A stretch of 64,000 nucleotides of DNA from assembly GCF_004005565.1 (NCBI RefSeq), contig NZ_SADD01000017.1:1-64000 (forward strand), written 5' to 3'. Below are positions 46,991 through 56,276 of the stretch, in pieces. The notes under the pieces were generated by a model. That model was given only the letters and a program-made list of their open reading frames with translations. It was not told where the DNA came from and made no database searches. The translations under genes and the position numbers were made by a program. This stretch comes from Lujinxingia sediminis (GTDB lineage Bacteria > Myxococcota_A > Bradymonadia > Bradymonadales > Bradymonadaceae). Position 1 is the first letter of the stretch. Every line of letters begins with the position of its first letter.

Positions 46991-47089
46991 TTTCTTTCAT
47001 TTCGTGCCGGTCGTGGTAACCCTGAGTGAGGCGTCATAGGGGCGCCCCTTGAAGCCTCTTGCCCTCTCCCTGTTCCCGCTGCGTTGAAG

Positions 47090-49711
47090 ATGTCGGACAA
47101 CGCCACCATCCTGCGCGAGATCGAGTGCACCGGCTGCGCGGCGCGATTTCGCGTGCGCGGCCCGGCCGGCCAACCTCTGGCCGCCGGCGTGGACTGCCCG
47201 CTATGCGGCGCGCCCATCGCGCTGAACCGCAGCGGCGACCCTGGTTTTGCGAAAGTGAGCCATGCCAGCGTCTTTGGCCACCAGGCGCCGCTTCCCACCG
47301 CCGAGCAACCGCGACGCCAGAGCATCGCGGTGCCCGGGCGTGAGGCCGCAATCAGCGAAGAGCCCGAGGTCGACCCGGCGCTGCCGAAGCCGCGTCTGGG
47401 CCTCTTTGAGGCTCGCGGTGCCCATCACCGCTCGCCAGAGGCCGATCGCCCCGATCCGATGCGACCACTGGCCGCCGCCCTTTTGCGCGAGCTGCGTGGC
47501 AAAGCGCCCGCACCGACCGCCGACCAGGCCCCGCCAAGTCCGCTGACGCCTTCGCGCGCCGCACCGGCAGGCGATAACTTAAGCGCCCTGGACGAGGGCT
47601 GGGGCGAGGGCTGGCTGGGAGATGCACTCAGCGATGCGGCCGACGAGATCTTTATCGTCGACGATTCCCCCACGCCCTTTGAACGACTCCCGGGCGCTGA
47701 CGACGCAAGGCCTCCGACCAGCAGCGCGCCACCACCGATCCCTGATACTCCGATCCCCGATACCCCGAACCCCGGCACGCCCGAGTCTGCCCCGGACACC
47801 GGGGCGATCGACGACGCCGAACTCGCCCCCCGCGACCTGCCCCCCGGACGTGTTGGCCCCGCCCCCCGCCCTCAAGAACCGGCCTCCCGTCACGAACCCA
47901 GGGTCGCCCCGGAGAGCAACGCTCCGCCGGAAGATCGCGCCGAGGCGCCTCCCGGCCAACAGCCCGATCCGCCGCGTACTGCGCCGACATCGGGCACACG
48001 CGATCCTTTCAACATCGAGAGCATCCTCGAAAGCGCGCTGCCCTCGGCGCGACGCTACCGCCTGAAGATCGGCGATGCGACCTACGGCAACATCGACACG
48101 CCAACGCTCCTGGCCCTCTTGCAGCGGGGCGTGTGGGTGATCGCCGACGCCATCGCCGAAGATGATGGCCCCTTTGTGCCCCTCGAAGAGCACCCGATCT
48201 ACGACAAAGTGCAGGCCGCGCTTACCCGAGGGTTGCATGCGATGCTCCTGGCACACGCCACCCGCCAGAGCACGACGCCAGCAAACACCGGCCAGATGCC
48301 GGCCTTCCACGCCGAGATCGCCGAGACGCCAGCTCCGGCGGAGCGCTCGCTGTGGAGTCGCCTCGGCGCCAGTCACGTGCTTCCCTGGACGCTCGCGCTG
48401 GTGGCTACAGGCGTGGCCAGCGCGGCGGTAACCTACGCGGCCTTCGCACCGACCGCCGCGACCACCCAGACGGAGAGCGGGGCCTATGCTCCGGCGATAG
48501 CCGTGGAGCCCATGCTCATCGACGACTTCGCCCTGGAGCGCGAACGCCAGCGCCGCATCGACGAGGCCATCGATGTGGCCGTCGACCGCGTCGATGAGGC
48601 CCTGGAGATCTCCCCCGACGAGCTCGCCGAAGCCGCCCTGGCCGAGAGCAACCACAGTCTGGCGCGCGAGATTCTGACCCGTGCGTATGCGCAGGCTCTA
48701 ACCCCCGGCGTCCTGCAGGCGCTCTTCGACCAATCGCTGGAAGTCGACCCGGCGCTCTATGCTCCGCTCGAGACGCTTGAGCCCTCGCCAGAGGTTGCGC
48801 TGCGCGCACTCGGCGGCGGACGCTCGGTCAGTATGCGCCTGACCGAAGGTGGCGAGAGTCGCTACGCCTTTAAACCCGCCCAGCTTGAGTGGGAGGATGG
48901 CTGGAAGGCCGAGGTCGCCGCCTACCGCCTCTGCCAGATGTTGCCCTGCGCTTTTCGGGTGCCCGAAAACAAACACGCGCGCCTGAGCCGCGAGGCCTTC
49001 GATGAGCTCTACGCTCGCATCAACACCTCCCGTCAGCGCAACTACGCCGAGACCCGCTTCGACGATCTTCGCTGGGTGCTGGAGCGCGATGAAACCGGGC
49101 AGGAGCAGGAATTCTTGCACGGCGTCATCAAAGACTGGGTGCCCGAACTCTACCAGTGGCCGATTGAATACACCGAGATCTGGCACCCGCTGGTTGACGT
49201 GAACGCCGACCCGAAGCTCTTGGATCAGCCCGCCCCGGAGTTCCTTCAGACGCTCATCGATCGCGATGAAACCGGCCAGGCCCGCCAACTTCGAGAAGAG
49301 CTGGGAGAGACTTCGACGCGCGAACTCGCGCGCCAGCTCTCCAACATCACCGTCTTCGATTACCTGACCAACAACTTCGATCGCTACAGCGGTGTGGAGG
49401 AGTACTACGGGGTCAACAACCACTTTGTGGACGGTGCCTTCATGAGCCTGGACAACGGTGCGGCCTTCCAGTTTCAGCCGATGGCCGTGGTCGAGCGCCG
49501 ACTACCGGGGGTCACCCGCTTTAGCCGCACGATGATCGATGCGGTGCGCATGATGCGACCGGAGGTCGTCGATCCCATCCTCTTTCCTGAGCAGAACAAC
49601 CGTGACCGGCTTCGTCTTAAAGTCTTCTGGCAGCAACGCGAGAAGTTGCTCATGCACGTCGACCGCCTGGTAGCCGAGCATGGCGAAGATGCGGTTTACA
49701 CCTTTGAATGA
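47090..49711 (+). CDS. Zinc-ribbon transmembrane protein with FAM20/four-jointed-like kinase domain
   Basis: An 873-residue protein. A zinc ribbon (CTGCAA ... CPLCGAP) starts it, then a long Pro-rich linker, a single membrane helix at about 430-451 and a C-terminal domain of about 300 residues that resembles secretory FAM20/four-jointed kinases. Matching points are YAFKPAQ (Lys about 592), the helix-C-like EVAAYRLCQMLPCAFRVPEN, FDYLTNNFDR (about 756-765, cf. D-x-L-x-x-N-x-D-R), a conserved NN, and the metal-binding LDNGAAF (about 786) in place of DFG. It should face the periplasm and may phosphorylate proteins or sugars there (inference). It starts at ATG 47090; a TTG at 47084 is possible. 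Confidence 0.68.
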   Translation: MSDNATILREIECTGCAARFRVRGPAGQPLAAGVDCPLCGAPIALNRSGDPGFAKVSHASVFGHQAPLPTAEQPRRQSIAVPGREAAISEEPEVDPALPKPRLGLFEARGAHHRSPEADRPDPMRPLAAALLRELRGKAPAPTADQAPPSPLTPSRAAPAGDNLSALDEGWGEGWLGDALSDAADEIFIVDDSPTPFERLPGADDARPPTSSAPPPIPDTPIPDTPNPGTPESAPDTGAIDDAELAPRDLPPGRVGPAPRPQEPASRHEPRVAPESNAPPEDRAEAPPGQQPDPPRTAPTSGTRDPFNIESILESALPSARRYRLKIGDATYGNIDTPTLLALLQRGVWVIADAIAEDDGPFVPLEEHPIYDKVQAALTRGLHAMLLAHATRQSTTPANTGQMPAFHAEIAETPAPAERSLWSRLGASHVLPWTLALVATGVASAAVTYAAFAPTAATTQTESGAYAPAIAVEPMLIDDFALERERQRRIDEAIDVAVDRVDEALEISPDELAEAALAESNHSLAREILTRAYAQALTPGVLQALFDQSLEVDPALYAPLETLEPSPEVALRALGGGRSVSMRLTEGGESRYAFKPAQLEWEDGWKAEVAAYRLCQMLPCAFRVPENKHARLSREAFDELYARINTSRQRNYAETRFDDLRWVLERDETGQEQEFLHGVIKDWVPELYQWPIEYTEIWHPLVDVNADPKLLDQPAPEFLQTLIDRDETGQARQLREELGETSTRELARQLSNITVFDYLTNNFDRYSGVEEYYGVNNHFVDGAFMSLDNGAAFQFQPMAVVERRLPGVTRFSRTMIDAVRMMRPEVVDPILFPEQNNRDRLRLKVFWQQREKLLMHVDRLVAEHGEDAVYTFE

Positions 49712-49732
49712 GGGGCTTGAACCACGGCTTAC

Positions 49733-51370
49733 TCAGCGAGCACGCTGACGCCCCTGCACCGGCAAGTGCAGCGTAAAGCAGGTCCCCTCGCCAACCACAC
49801 TCTCGCACGTCAGTTGCCCGCCGAGCTCCCCAACAAGGCTGCGGGCCACAAAAAGCCCCAGCCCCGTACCGCTCCCCACCGGCGAAGTTGTGAAGAAAGG
49901 ATCAAAGATCCTTCGCAGGTGCTGGGCGGAGATGCCGCGACCGTTATCGCGAATCTCAACGGTGACCAGCTCGGGCTCGCGACGCGTGCGTACGACCACC
50001 TCACCTCGCTCTGTCCTCGCATCAAAGGCGTGCGTGACGTTCAGCAGCACGCTGACCAGGACCTGCATGAGCCTCGTGGTATTCGCCCGCACCTGACCAA
50101 GCCCATCGCCCACTCGCCGCACCGTAGCGAGCTGGCCAATCTCACCGGCACTGATCGTCAACGCGTCCTTGAGGCATTGCTCCAGATCGATCCAGTTCAC
50201 CTCGTCGTCAGCACCGCCGGAGAAGGCGCGCATCGCGTCAACAATCCCCCGCATGCGCACCACGCCATCGAGCGCCTCGGAAAGCGCCTCATCGACCGCA
50301 TCGACCGCATCGATCGCCGGGGTCGCGCTGCGAAGCGCGCGCAACGAAAATCGCAGGTTGGCGTCCACAAAAGAGAGCGGATTGTTGATCTCGTGGGCAA
50401 TCCCGCTGGCGAGTGTGCCCACCGCAACCATGCGATCGGTGAGGAGGAGATGGGCGTGCATCTTTTGATAATCGCTCATGTCACGCATCGCGACGACACG
50501 CCCGCCCCCCGCGTCCGGTAGAGGACTCACGGTATAGACGACGGCAACACGCGAGCCGTCGGCCCGCTCAAAGGTATCATCGTGGCAGCGCATATCAGCA
50601 CCGCTGGCCAGCGCAAGCTCCAGGGCACAGGGGCCCTCCTCGGCCCAGAGCGCGCGCTGCGGATGCACCAGGGAGTGAAAGTCGCGCCCCTGCATCGCCT
50701 CCACACTCAGCCCCAGCATCCGGGCAGCGCTGGGGTTGGCGAACTGCACTCGCCCGGCGGCGTCAAGCGTCACCATCCCCTCGCCAAGGCCGTGGGCCGC
50801 AGCACGACTCAGGGCCATGCGTTGCTCCAGCTCAGCGGCATGCGACTGAGTGTAGGTCAGCGCTTCGCCGATCCTGGTGGTACGTCGCGCACGTTTGATC
50901 GTAGCGCCGGCGATACGAGCCGCCCGGGAGGCCAGCCGACGCGAGGTCGCATCAAAAGGACGCGACCACGACAGCAGCGCCAGCACCGCCCTGGCGCCCT
51001 CACCGATATCCAGGCGCAGAGCCAGACCCATACCCCAGGGTTCATCTGCGCGCGGCGAAAGGTCCACAACATCATCCTCCCCGCCGTAGGGCTCCAGGAG
51101 CAGCGCCTCACCCCACGCCCGCAACGTTCCGGCATCGCCATCACCGCACCACGCCCGAACCACGCGCTCGCTCTCCTGCAGCGCATCGTCAACAACAACC
51201 ACGCACCCATCCCCCAGACGTCCGGCCAGGCGCGCCGGCAGCGTGTCGATGAGAGTATCCACCCCGTCACCATCCACCCACGTCGCCAGCTGCGCGAAGA
51301 GCTCTTCCATATCGCGCTCCCCTGCCACCCAGCTCAGATAGCGTGTGACATCCGTCTCACTGATCTCCAT
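49733..51370 (-). CDS. Soluble PAS-domain sensor histidine kinase
   Basis: A 545-residue two-component kinase without membrane segments. The N-terminal 180 residues look GAF-like, then a PAS domain (GEGMVTLDAAGRVQFANPSAARMLG), a HisKA dimerisation domain with phospho-His326 in GIAHEINNPLSF, and an HATPase domain with N-box LMQVLVSVLLNVTHAFD, G1 RDNGRGIS, F-box IFDPFFTT and G2 GTGLGLFV. It should sense a cytosolic signal and phosphorylate a response regulator; none is encoded nearby. GCGAGG lies just before the ATG. It is convergent with the kinase-like gene ending at 49711. Confidence 0.92.
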   Translation of the reverse strand: MEISETDVTRYLSWVAGERDMEELFAQLATWVDGDGVDTLIDTLPARLAGRLGDGCVVVVDDALQESERVVRAWCGDGDAGTLRAWGEALLLEPYGGEDDVVDLSPRADEPWGMGLALRLDIGEGARAVLALLSWSRPFDATSRRLASRAARIAGATIKRARRTTRIGEALTYTQSHAAELEQRMALSRAAAHGLGEGMVTLDAAGRVQFANPSAARMLGLSVEAMQGRDFHSLVHPQRALWAEEGPCALELALASGADMRCHDDTFERADGSRVAVVYTVSPLPDAGGGRVVAMRDMSDYQKMHAHLLLTDRMVAVGTLASGIAHEINNPLSFVDANLRFSLRALRSATPAIDAVDAVDEALSEALDGVVRMRGIVDAMRAFSGGADDEVNWIDLEQCLKDALTISAGEIGQLATVRRVGDGLGQVRANTTRLMQVLVSVLLNVTHAFDARTERGEVVVRTRREPELVTVEIRDNGRGISAQHLRRIFDPFFTTSPVGSGTGLGLFVARSLVGELGGQLTCESVVGEGTCFTLHLPVQGRQRAR

Positions 51371-51646
51371 AGGCCTCGCCAGAAATTATGACCATGTCCC
51401 CACATGGCCCGGCCAAAGGGATGCGCCGTTGACATGCCCCCACAACGTCTTTCGAGATTCGATGCTCGCATCGTAGCGAAATTTCTCGATGTTCAAAACC
51501 TCATTTCGCAATGTCTCAAGATGAGTCAGGCACTTGCGCCCCCACGCACACGCAGATCGTGCACCGTCTCACGGGCTTGCCTCCACCGACGTTTTCGTCG
51601 AGGCTTGCCCCGAAGCTGCATCCCCTTGATGTTGAGCACCGATTCC

Positions 51647-53437
51647 ATGACCACTCCCCCCACAGACGACGCCATCTTTCAGGCTTATACCGAGGCGATC
51701 TACGAGGTCGTACGCGACGAGGCGCCCATCGTGTTACGAGTCGGCGACGATGTCGGCGCCTTGTTGGGTATAGATGGGCTCGATGTCCAGACGCCGTGGG
51801 CTGTGATCACCGCATACAACCCCGCCTCCCGGCTGCGTTCCGCTGCCGAGAACGCCCGAGCTCACGCCGCACTGGCCGACCTTCTGCATCAGAAGAGCCT
51901 TCCCCACCTTCCCACCCGGGCCCGTGATCCCCGCGGCGAGTGGCCGGTTGAGGATGGCTTTTTAATCTTCCCCATCGAGGCCGATGACGCCCGGAAGATC
52001 GCACGCCGCTTTGCCCAACATGCCGCCCTCATCGGTCGCGGCCCGGGGCCGGCCGAACTCCTCGACTGCCGGGTTACGCCTGACTCCCGGCTGCCCCCCC
52101 GCGTTGTCGAAGCGATGCGTCTGGGTGTGGTGCCCGACGAGTCCGTCGACGCTTACACTGTGGGCCGCGACGCCGAGCTCAACCTTATCGACGATGACTT
52201 AAGCGCTCTGGCCCACGGCGCGGGCAACCTTCGGGTGCTTCTGGCCGACTACGGTGCCGGCAAAACACATCTTCTCGAAGTCATCGCGCGCCGCGCTCTG
52301 GCCCAGAACTACCTGGTGGCCCGTGTGGTGCTCGACGCCGAGGGGGCCGCTCCCAGCCACCCGGGCCGTGTCTACCGGGGGCTTATCGACCAGCTCACCT
52401 ACCCGGAGCGCCCCGACGCCCCCCGCCAGGGGCTCACCCCTCTCTTTGAGCGCGCGCTTCAAAGCTCCGCGGCCCGCACCCGCTTCGAACTTCCCGCCCC
52501 GCCAGAACGACCCTCGGTCACCTCAGAACGACCCTCGGTCACCTCAGAACGACCCTCGGTCACCTCAGAACGACCCTCGGTCACCTCAGAACGACCCTCG
52601 GTCACCCGTGAGAGTCATCGCCCGGAACCCTCTCCCCATCTGTATCTGAGCGCCGCCCTCACTCATTTTGAACGACTTTCGGTCGACGCTCACCCCGAGC
52701 TTCGCGACCGCCTGATGCGCTGGATCGAGGGTCAGCCCGTCGGCCGAAACCGCGACCTGGACCAGGCACTTCGCAAACTTCAGGGCAAACATCGCACCAT
52801 CTACAGCCTCAAAGATTACCGCCCCTGGGCGCGCATCTACGCCTACCTCCTGAGCGGCATCGACACCCTGGCCCGCGACGCCGGCTACCAGGGGCTGGTG
52901 CTGCTCTTCGATGAAGCGGAGCGCTTTGCACTTCTCTCCAGCGAGAACCGCTCCCACGCCGAGAACCTTTTTAAGGCGATGGCGGCAGCCAGCGTTGGTG
53001 CCGACGCCGCCCCCTTTGAGCGCGACGACCTCTCCGGCGGTGGGCTGGGCGTCTTACAGACCCTCCCGGCTCGCTACCACAGCCGCCACGGCCTGCTGGC
53101 GATCTTTGCGATGACCCCCGATGATCAGGGCGTTGACGTGCTGCGCCAGGCCGCCCCCAAAGAGGCCTTTATCGACCTGAACCTGCTCGACGGCGATGAC
53201 TTCGAAAAACTCGCAAGCCAGGTGCTGCGCCTGTACCGCGATGCCCACGAAGAGCCCCTTCCCACCGCCCTCGACACGCTTCTTCCCCGCATCGTCAGCG
53301 GACTTCATCGCCACGGGCTTCTCAACACCCCGCGCCAGTCCATGAAGTTTATTGTCGAGCTCCTCGACATCGCGCGCCGTCGACCCGCGCAGCTTCGCGA
53401 GGCTGTAAGCGAGCTACAGGGTCTGCTCAACACCTGA
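51647..53437 (+). CDS. DUF3293 / BREX-type ATP-binding domain fusion protein
   Basis: A 596-residue protein. Residues 5-150 match the DUF3293 family (VITAYNPASRLRSAAENARAHAAL, FLIFPIEADDARKIARRFAQHAAL). The rest resembles the BREX-system P-loop domain (DUF2791/BrxC-BrxD): PPRVVEAMRLGVVPDES ... YTVGRDAEL, Walker A ADYGAGKTHLLE at about 199-210, and Walker B LVLLFDEAERFALLS. Five near-perfect 21-bp repeats (52509-52604) are in frame, giving an ERPSVTS repeat between the ATPase start and Walker B. No other BREX genes are present, so a free-standing regulatory or defence ATPase is inferred. It starts at ATG 51647; 51629 is possible. Confidence 0.75.
   Translation: MTTPPTDDAIFQAYTEAIYEVVRDEAPIVLRVGDDVGALLGIDGLDVQTPWAVITAYNPASRLRSAAENARAHAALADLLHQKSLPHLPTRARDPRGEWPVEDGFLIFPIEADDARKIARRFAQHAALIGRGPGPAELLDCRVTPDSRLPPRVVEAMRLGVVPDESVDAYTVGRDAELNLIDDDLSALAHGAGNLRVLLADYGAGKTHLLEVIARRALAQNYLVARVVLDAEGAAPSHPGRVYRGLIDQLTYPERPDAPRQGLTPLFERALQSSAARTRFELPAPPERPSVTSERPSVTSERPSVTSERPSVTSERPSVTRESHRPEPSPHLYLSAALTHFERLSVDAHPELRDRLMRWIEGQPVGRNRDLDQALRKLQGKHRTIYSLKDYRPWARIYAYLLSGIDTLARDAGYQGLVLLFDEAERFALLSSENRSHAENLFKAMAAASVGADAAPFERDDLSGGGLGVLQTLPARYHSRHGLLAIFAMTPDDQGVDVLRQAAPKEAFIDLNLLDGDDFEKLASQVLRLYRDAHEEPLPTALDTLLPRIVSGLHRHGLLNTPRQSMKFIVELLDIARRRPAQLREAVSELQGLLNT
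52509..52604 (+). repeat. TGACC-CTC-GGTCA array A: five 21-bp units within a coding region
   Basis: GACCCTCGGTCA begins at 52509, 52530, 52551, 52572 and 52593, each followed by CCTCAGAAC except the last. The period of 21 keeps the reading frame and encodes ERPSVTS. The flank after the last unit (GAGAGTCATC) resembles array C units. Confidence 0.95.
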
Positions 53438-53512
53438 GATTTCGGCTCTGGACGGCGCACCCTCGGTGCTCATCTTGCCAGCCGCCCACACGCCGTCTTC
53501 CGGGAGCCCTCC

Positions 53513-54322
53513 ATGTCCACCGCCCTCACCCTCTCGCCATCGCTGCACGTCGTAGAAGAACTGCGTGAAGGCCCGCTTATCATCGGCCTGCACGGCTGGG
53601 GCGGAAGCCACCACACCTTCGATCCGCTGCGCGAGCACCTCCCCCCCACCCGCGCCTTCGCCGCCTGCGACTGGCCCGGCTACGGCCACTCGCAAGCCCC
53701 GGCCGACTTCACGCTCGATGCCATCGTGGAGCCGGTGGCCGGATGGCTGCGCGATCTTCGAGGCCGCCACCCCGGCCCCTTCATCGCCGTAGGAAGTTGC
53801 AGTGGCGCTCTCTTTGGCATTGAGCTTCTGCGCCGCCACGCCGGCGCGCTTGACCACCTCGTGATGGTCGAGCCCTTTGCGTTTAACCCCTGGTATCTGA
53901 AGCTCTTTCTCATCCCCGGATTCGGTCGCCTGGCCTACACCTCGACCTTTGCCAACCCTCTGGGGCGATGGCTCACCAACCGCTCGCTCGCTGCGCAGAG
54001 CGACGAGCAGCCGGACATGACCACCGTCGCCCAAACACCGACCCGCACCACACTTTCGTACCTGCGCGAGCTCGATCGAATGGGCAACGCACGCCGCTTC
54101 ACCTCGGTCACCACCCCCTTAAGCCTCGTGCATGGCGAGCGCACCTTCGGGGCGCTGATCCGCGGGATTCCGATCTGGCAGGAGCTCTTCCCCTGTGCCC
54201 AGCTCGATGTGGTGGAGGGGGCCGGACACCTGCCCTTGAGCGAGAAACCGGAGCTATTGGCGCGGCTGATCGAACGGGAGGCCACACGAACGGCGGCAAA
54301 GGTCGGTCGGAGCGCGGGGTGA
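53513..54322 (+). CDS. Alpha/beta hydrolase with cysteine nucleophile
   Basis: A 269-residue alpha/beta hydrolase: oxyanion-hole loop GLHGWGGSHHTFD, CDWPGYGHS, nucleophile elbow VGSCSG (Gly94-x-Cys96-x-Gly98) and catalytic His239 in EGAGHLPLSEKPE. The nucleophile position is Cys and not Ser, as in dienelactone hydrolases or PHA synthases; the usual Asp in the late strand is unclear (LVHGERTFGAL). The substrate is unknown. GGGAG lies seven bases before the ATG. Array C begins 30 bases after its stop. Confidence 0.8.
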   Translation: MSTALTLSPSLHVVEELREGPLIIGLHGWGGSHHTFDPLREHLPPTRAFAACDWPGYGHSQAPADFTLDAIVEPVAGWLRDLRGRHPGPFIAVGSCSGALFGIELLRRHAGALDHLVMVEPFAFNPWYLKLFLIPGFGRLAYTSTFANPLGRWLTNRSLAAQSDEQPDMTTVAQTPTRTTLSYLRELDRMGNARRFTSVTTPLSLVHGERTFGALIRGIPIWQELFPCAQLDVVEGAGHLPLSEKPELLARLIEREATRTAAKVGRSAG

Positions 54323-54351
54323 GGTGGTGAAGAAGCCCCAGAGGACGAGAA

Positions 54352-54455
54352 GACCGAGAGTCATCTTCACGTGACCGAGAGTCATCTTCACGTGACCGAG
54401 AGTCGTCTTCACGTGACCGAGAGTCATCGAACTGACGCTAGACTGACCGAGAGTC
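54352..54455 (-). repeat. Array C: 21-bp units in inverted orientation
   Basis: GACCGAGAGTC begins at 54352, 54373, 54394 and 54415 (21-bp period), with a fifth, offset copy at 54445. Read on the minus strand the unit is GACTCTCGGTCA plus nine bases, one mismatch from the 12-mer core of arrays A, B and D. It lies on the downstream side of the RAYT gene. Confidence 0.85.
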
Positions 54456-54827
54456 GCTCGACAGCCTTTATTCATGCACTCGATCGCACCTTGACATCAA
54501 CGTCGACGCGACACAAAGCCAGCCCTCGCGCGCAGATATCCTCGCCACGTACACGCCCGCACGTTGCTTTCGAACCTTGAGCCGCTTCTCCAAGATTAGC
54601 AGCGACCAGTTCGCATGTCCGCACGCTAGTTTTGCGTTGATTTCTGGCGTTTTTAGCCCTCGGACCACTGCCCGCCACCCAACGCCAGACAGAGCGACGC
54701 CCCAACGCGTCCTCAACGCGCAACAAGCACAACTCTCCCCGGGTTGTCTACGTCCTGGCGGTTTCATCACGCTTCGCCGGACTTTTGCGACGATACACGC
54801 CCCTCAAACCGGCGTCCGATGCCACCT
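54456..54827. other. Intergenic stretch without a supported gene
   Basis: About 370 bases between array C and the stop codon of the RAYT gene. Open frames exist on the minus strand (for example 54468-54770) but show no family signature, signal peptide or ribosome-binding site. The sequence is less GC-rich than the flanking genes and could be a remnant of the mobile locus. Confidence 0.5.
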
Positions 54828-55793
54828 TTAAGCGACATTTCGCCCGGGCGCACCGCGAGCCTCAAAGACCTGAAAATTCGCTACCAACCCCGCCTCACTG
54901 GGGTCATGCTCCCGACACGTGATCGGCGCGTTTCGCCGCAACCATAATGTGCCACAGGGAAAGACGCAGCGCTTTTTCCCCTCAAGCCAGCGCTTACGCG
55001 CCCGGGCATAGGCATCGCGAAACGCCTTCTCCCGCACCTGGGCCTCTTCCAGTAGCGTCGGCTCGCAGGCCGCAAATCTAGGCGCAGCCTCGCCACGGCG
55101 ATCCGGTGTATCGGGGCTGCTCGAAGGATCGGTCGCCAGCACTCCAGCAACCCCCAAAAACGTACGCTTTTGCGCCTTCATCTCGCGATGAATCTTCTTC
55201 TCGCCCTTTTTCAACAACTTCTCAAAATACGCCACGACCTCGTCAAGTGTCATATCGTCGTAGCCCGGCGGACGCCGGGGCGTAAACTCAATGGTTTCAG
55301 GCTGATCGTCGCCGTAGTGGCTCTCTGGACGCGGCACTTTGATCGTCTTCTCCCAGTCCCCGGGCATGATCTTAAACCCCGGCCAGTCTTTGGCGCGCGC
55401 CACAAGCCCGGCCTTCACCGGATTAAGCAGCACGTAGAGGATGTGATTCTCCAACGCCTCCCGGTCAAGCAGCACCGTATCGCCGTACTGACGGCGGTCC
55501 CACAACCCGTCGCCCGGACCCAGCCCTTTATTGCGAGCGCTCGAAATGCCGCTCATCGCGTCGCGCATAAAGTCGCTTCGCCTTGCCCGCCTATCGTGAA
55601 CCACCAGGTGCACGTGGTTGGACATGACGACCCCGGCATACATCTCAACCTCACTTCGCTCCGCCGAGCGAGCGAACTCGTAGGCCGCGATGGCGTTCAT
55701 GGGCGCATCGGGCCGCAGAGAAAAGCAACGACCGTGCGTACGACGGGTCAACGCAGCAACCTGACCGGGAAGATGGCGACGAGGACGGGTCAT
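54828..55793 (-). CDS. REP-associated tyrosine transposase (RAYT-like, Y1 HUH)
   Basis: A 321-residue HUH endonuclease of the IS200/TnpA-REP superfamily. The N-terminus has LTRRTHGRCFSLRPD, the metal-binding HUH motif is MSNHVHLVV (His60, His62), the catalytic Tyr120 lies in ILYVLLNPVKAGLV, and DRRQYGDTVL is also typical. A roughly 180-residue C-terminal extension is rich in Lys/Arg and lacks known motifs. RAYTs are single-copy domesticated transposases that act on REP palindromes. Arrays B and C, built of short palindromes, flank this gene in opposite orientations. The ATG at 55793 has GGAG seven bases upstream; the longer frame only runs into array B. Confidence 0.9.
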   Translation of the reverse strand: MTRPRRHLPGQVAALTRRTHGRCFSLRPDAPMNAIAAYEFARSAERSEVEMYAGVVMSNHVHLVVHDRRARRSDFMRDAMSGISSARNKGLGPGDGLWDRRQYGDTVLLDREALENHILYVLLNPVKAGLVARAKDWPGFKIMPGDWEKTIKVPRPESHYGDDQPETIEFTPRRPPGYDDMTLDEVVAYFEKLLKKGEKKIHREMKAQKRTFLGVAGVLATDPSSSPDTPDRRGEAAPRFAACEPTLLEEAQVREKAFRDAYARARKRWLEGKKRCVFPCGTLWLRRNAPITCREHDPSEAGLVANFQVFEARGAPGRNVA

Positions 55794-55960
55794 AAGACGC
55801 TCCGATAAGGAGGGGATGTGGTACCTCTCCCGATCGTTATCGAACGCTGGCGCGACATGTTGCCGGAGATGTGCAAAAAAGTGCCGCAAACACGTGTTCG
55901 CGCACAACCCATGCGCTTTACCGGATCCACAATAAACCGCATAAAAAGAGGGCTTAATGT

Positions 55961-56212
55961 GACCCTCGGTCACTCCGACCGCCCCTCGGTCACTCCGACC
56001 GCCCCTCGGTCGCCTCCTCTGACCCTCGGTCACTCCGACCGACCCTCGGTCACTCCGACCCTCGGTCACTCCGACCGACCCTCGGTCACTCCGACCAACC
56101 CTCGGTCGCCTCCTCTGACCCTCGGTCGCCTCCTCTGACCCTCGGTCGCCTCCTCTGACCCTCGGTCACTCCGACCGACCCTCGGTCGCCTCCTCTGACC
56201 CTCGGTTACTCG
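55961..56212 (+). repeat. Array B: 13 tandem units of about 20 bp
   Basis: Units begin at 55961, 55981, 56001, 56021, 56041, 56057, 56077, 56097, 56117, 56137, 56157, 56177 and 56197. The core is GACCCTCGGTC with two alternating tails, ACTCCGACC and GCCTCCTCT; one unit is 16 bp. It sits between the RAYT gene (168 bases upstream of its start) and the M15 peptidase gene. Confidence 0.95.
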
Positions 56213-56276
56213 CAACCCATGAAGCGACCGCCGCTCCGTGCTATGCTCATGCGTCCCCCAACCCCGGAGTTGGCTG

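Noticed and set aside
51647-53437. Complete BREX phage-defence locus
   Set aside because: Only one BREX-like ATPase domain is present; no methylase, PglZ-type phosphatase or BrxA/B/L gene lies in the window.
54468-54770. Minus-strand 100-residue open frame beside the RAYT gene
   Set aside because: No ribosome-binding site, family signature or codon pattern like neighbouring genes.
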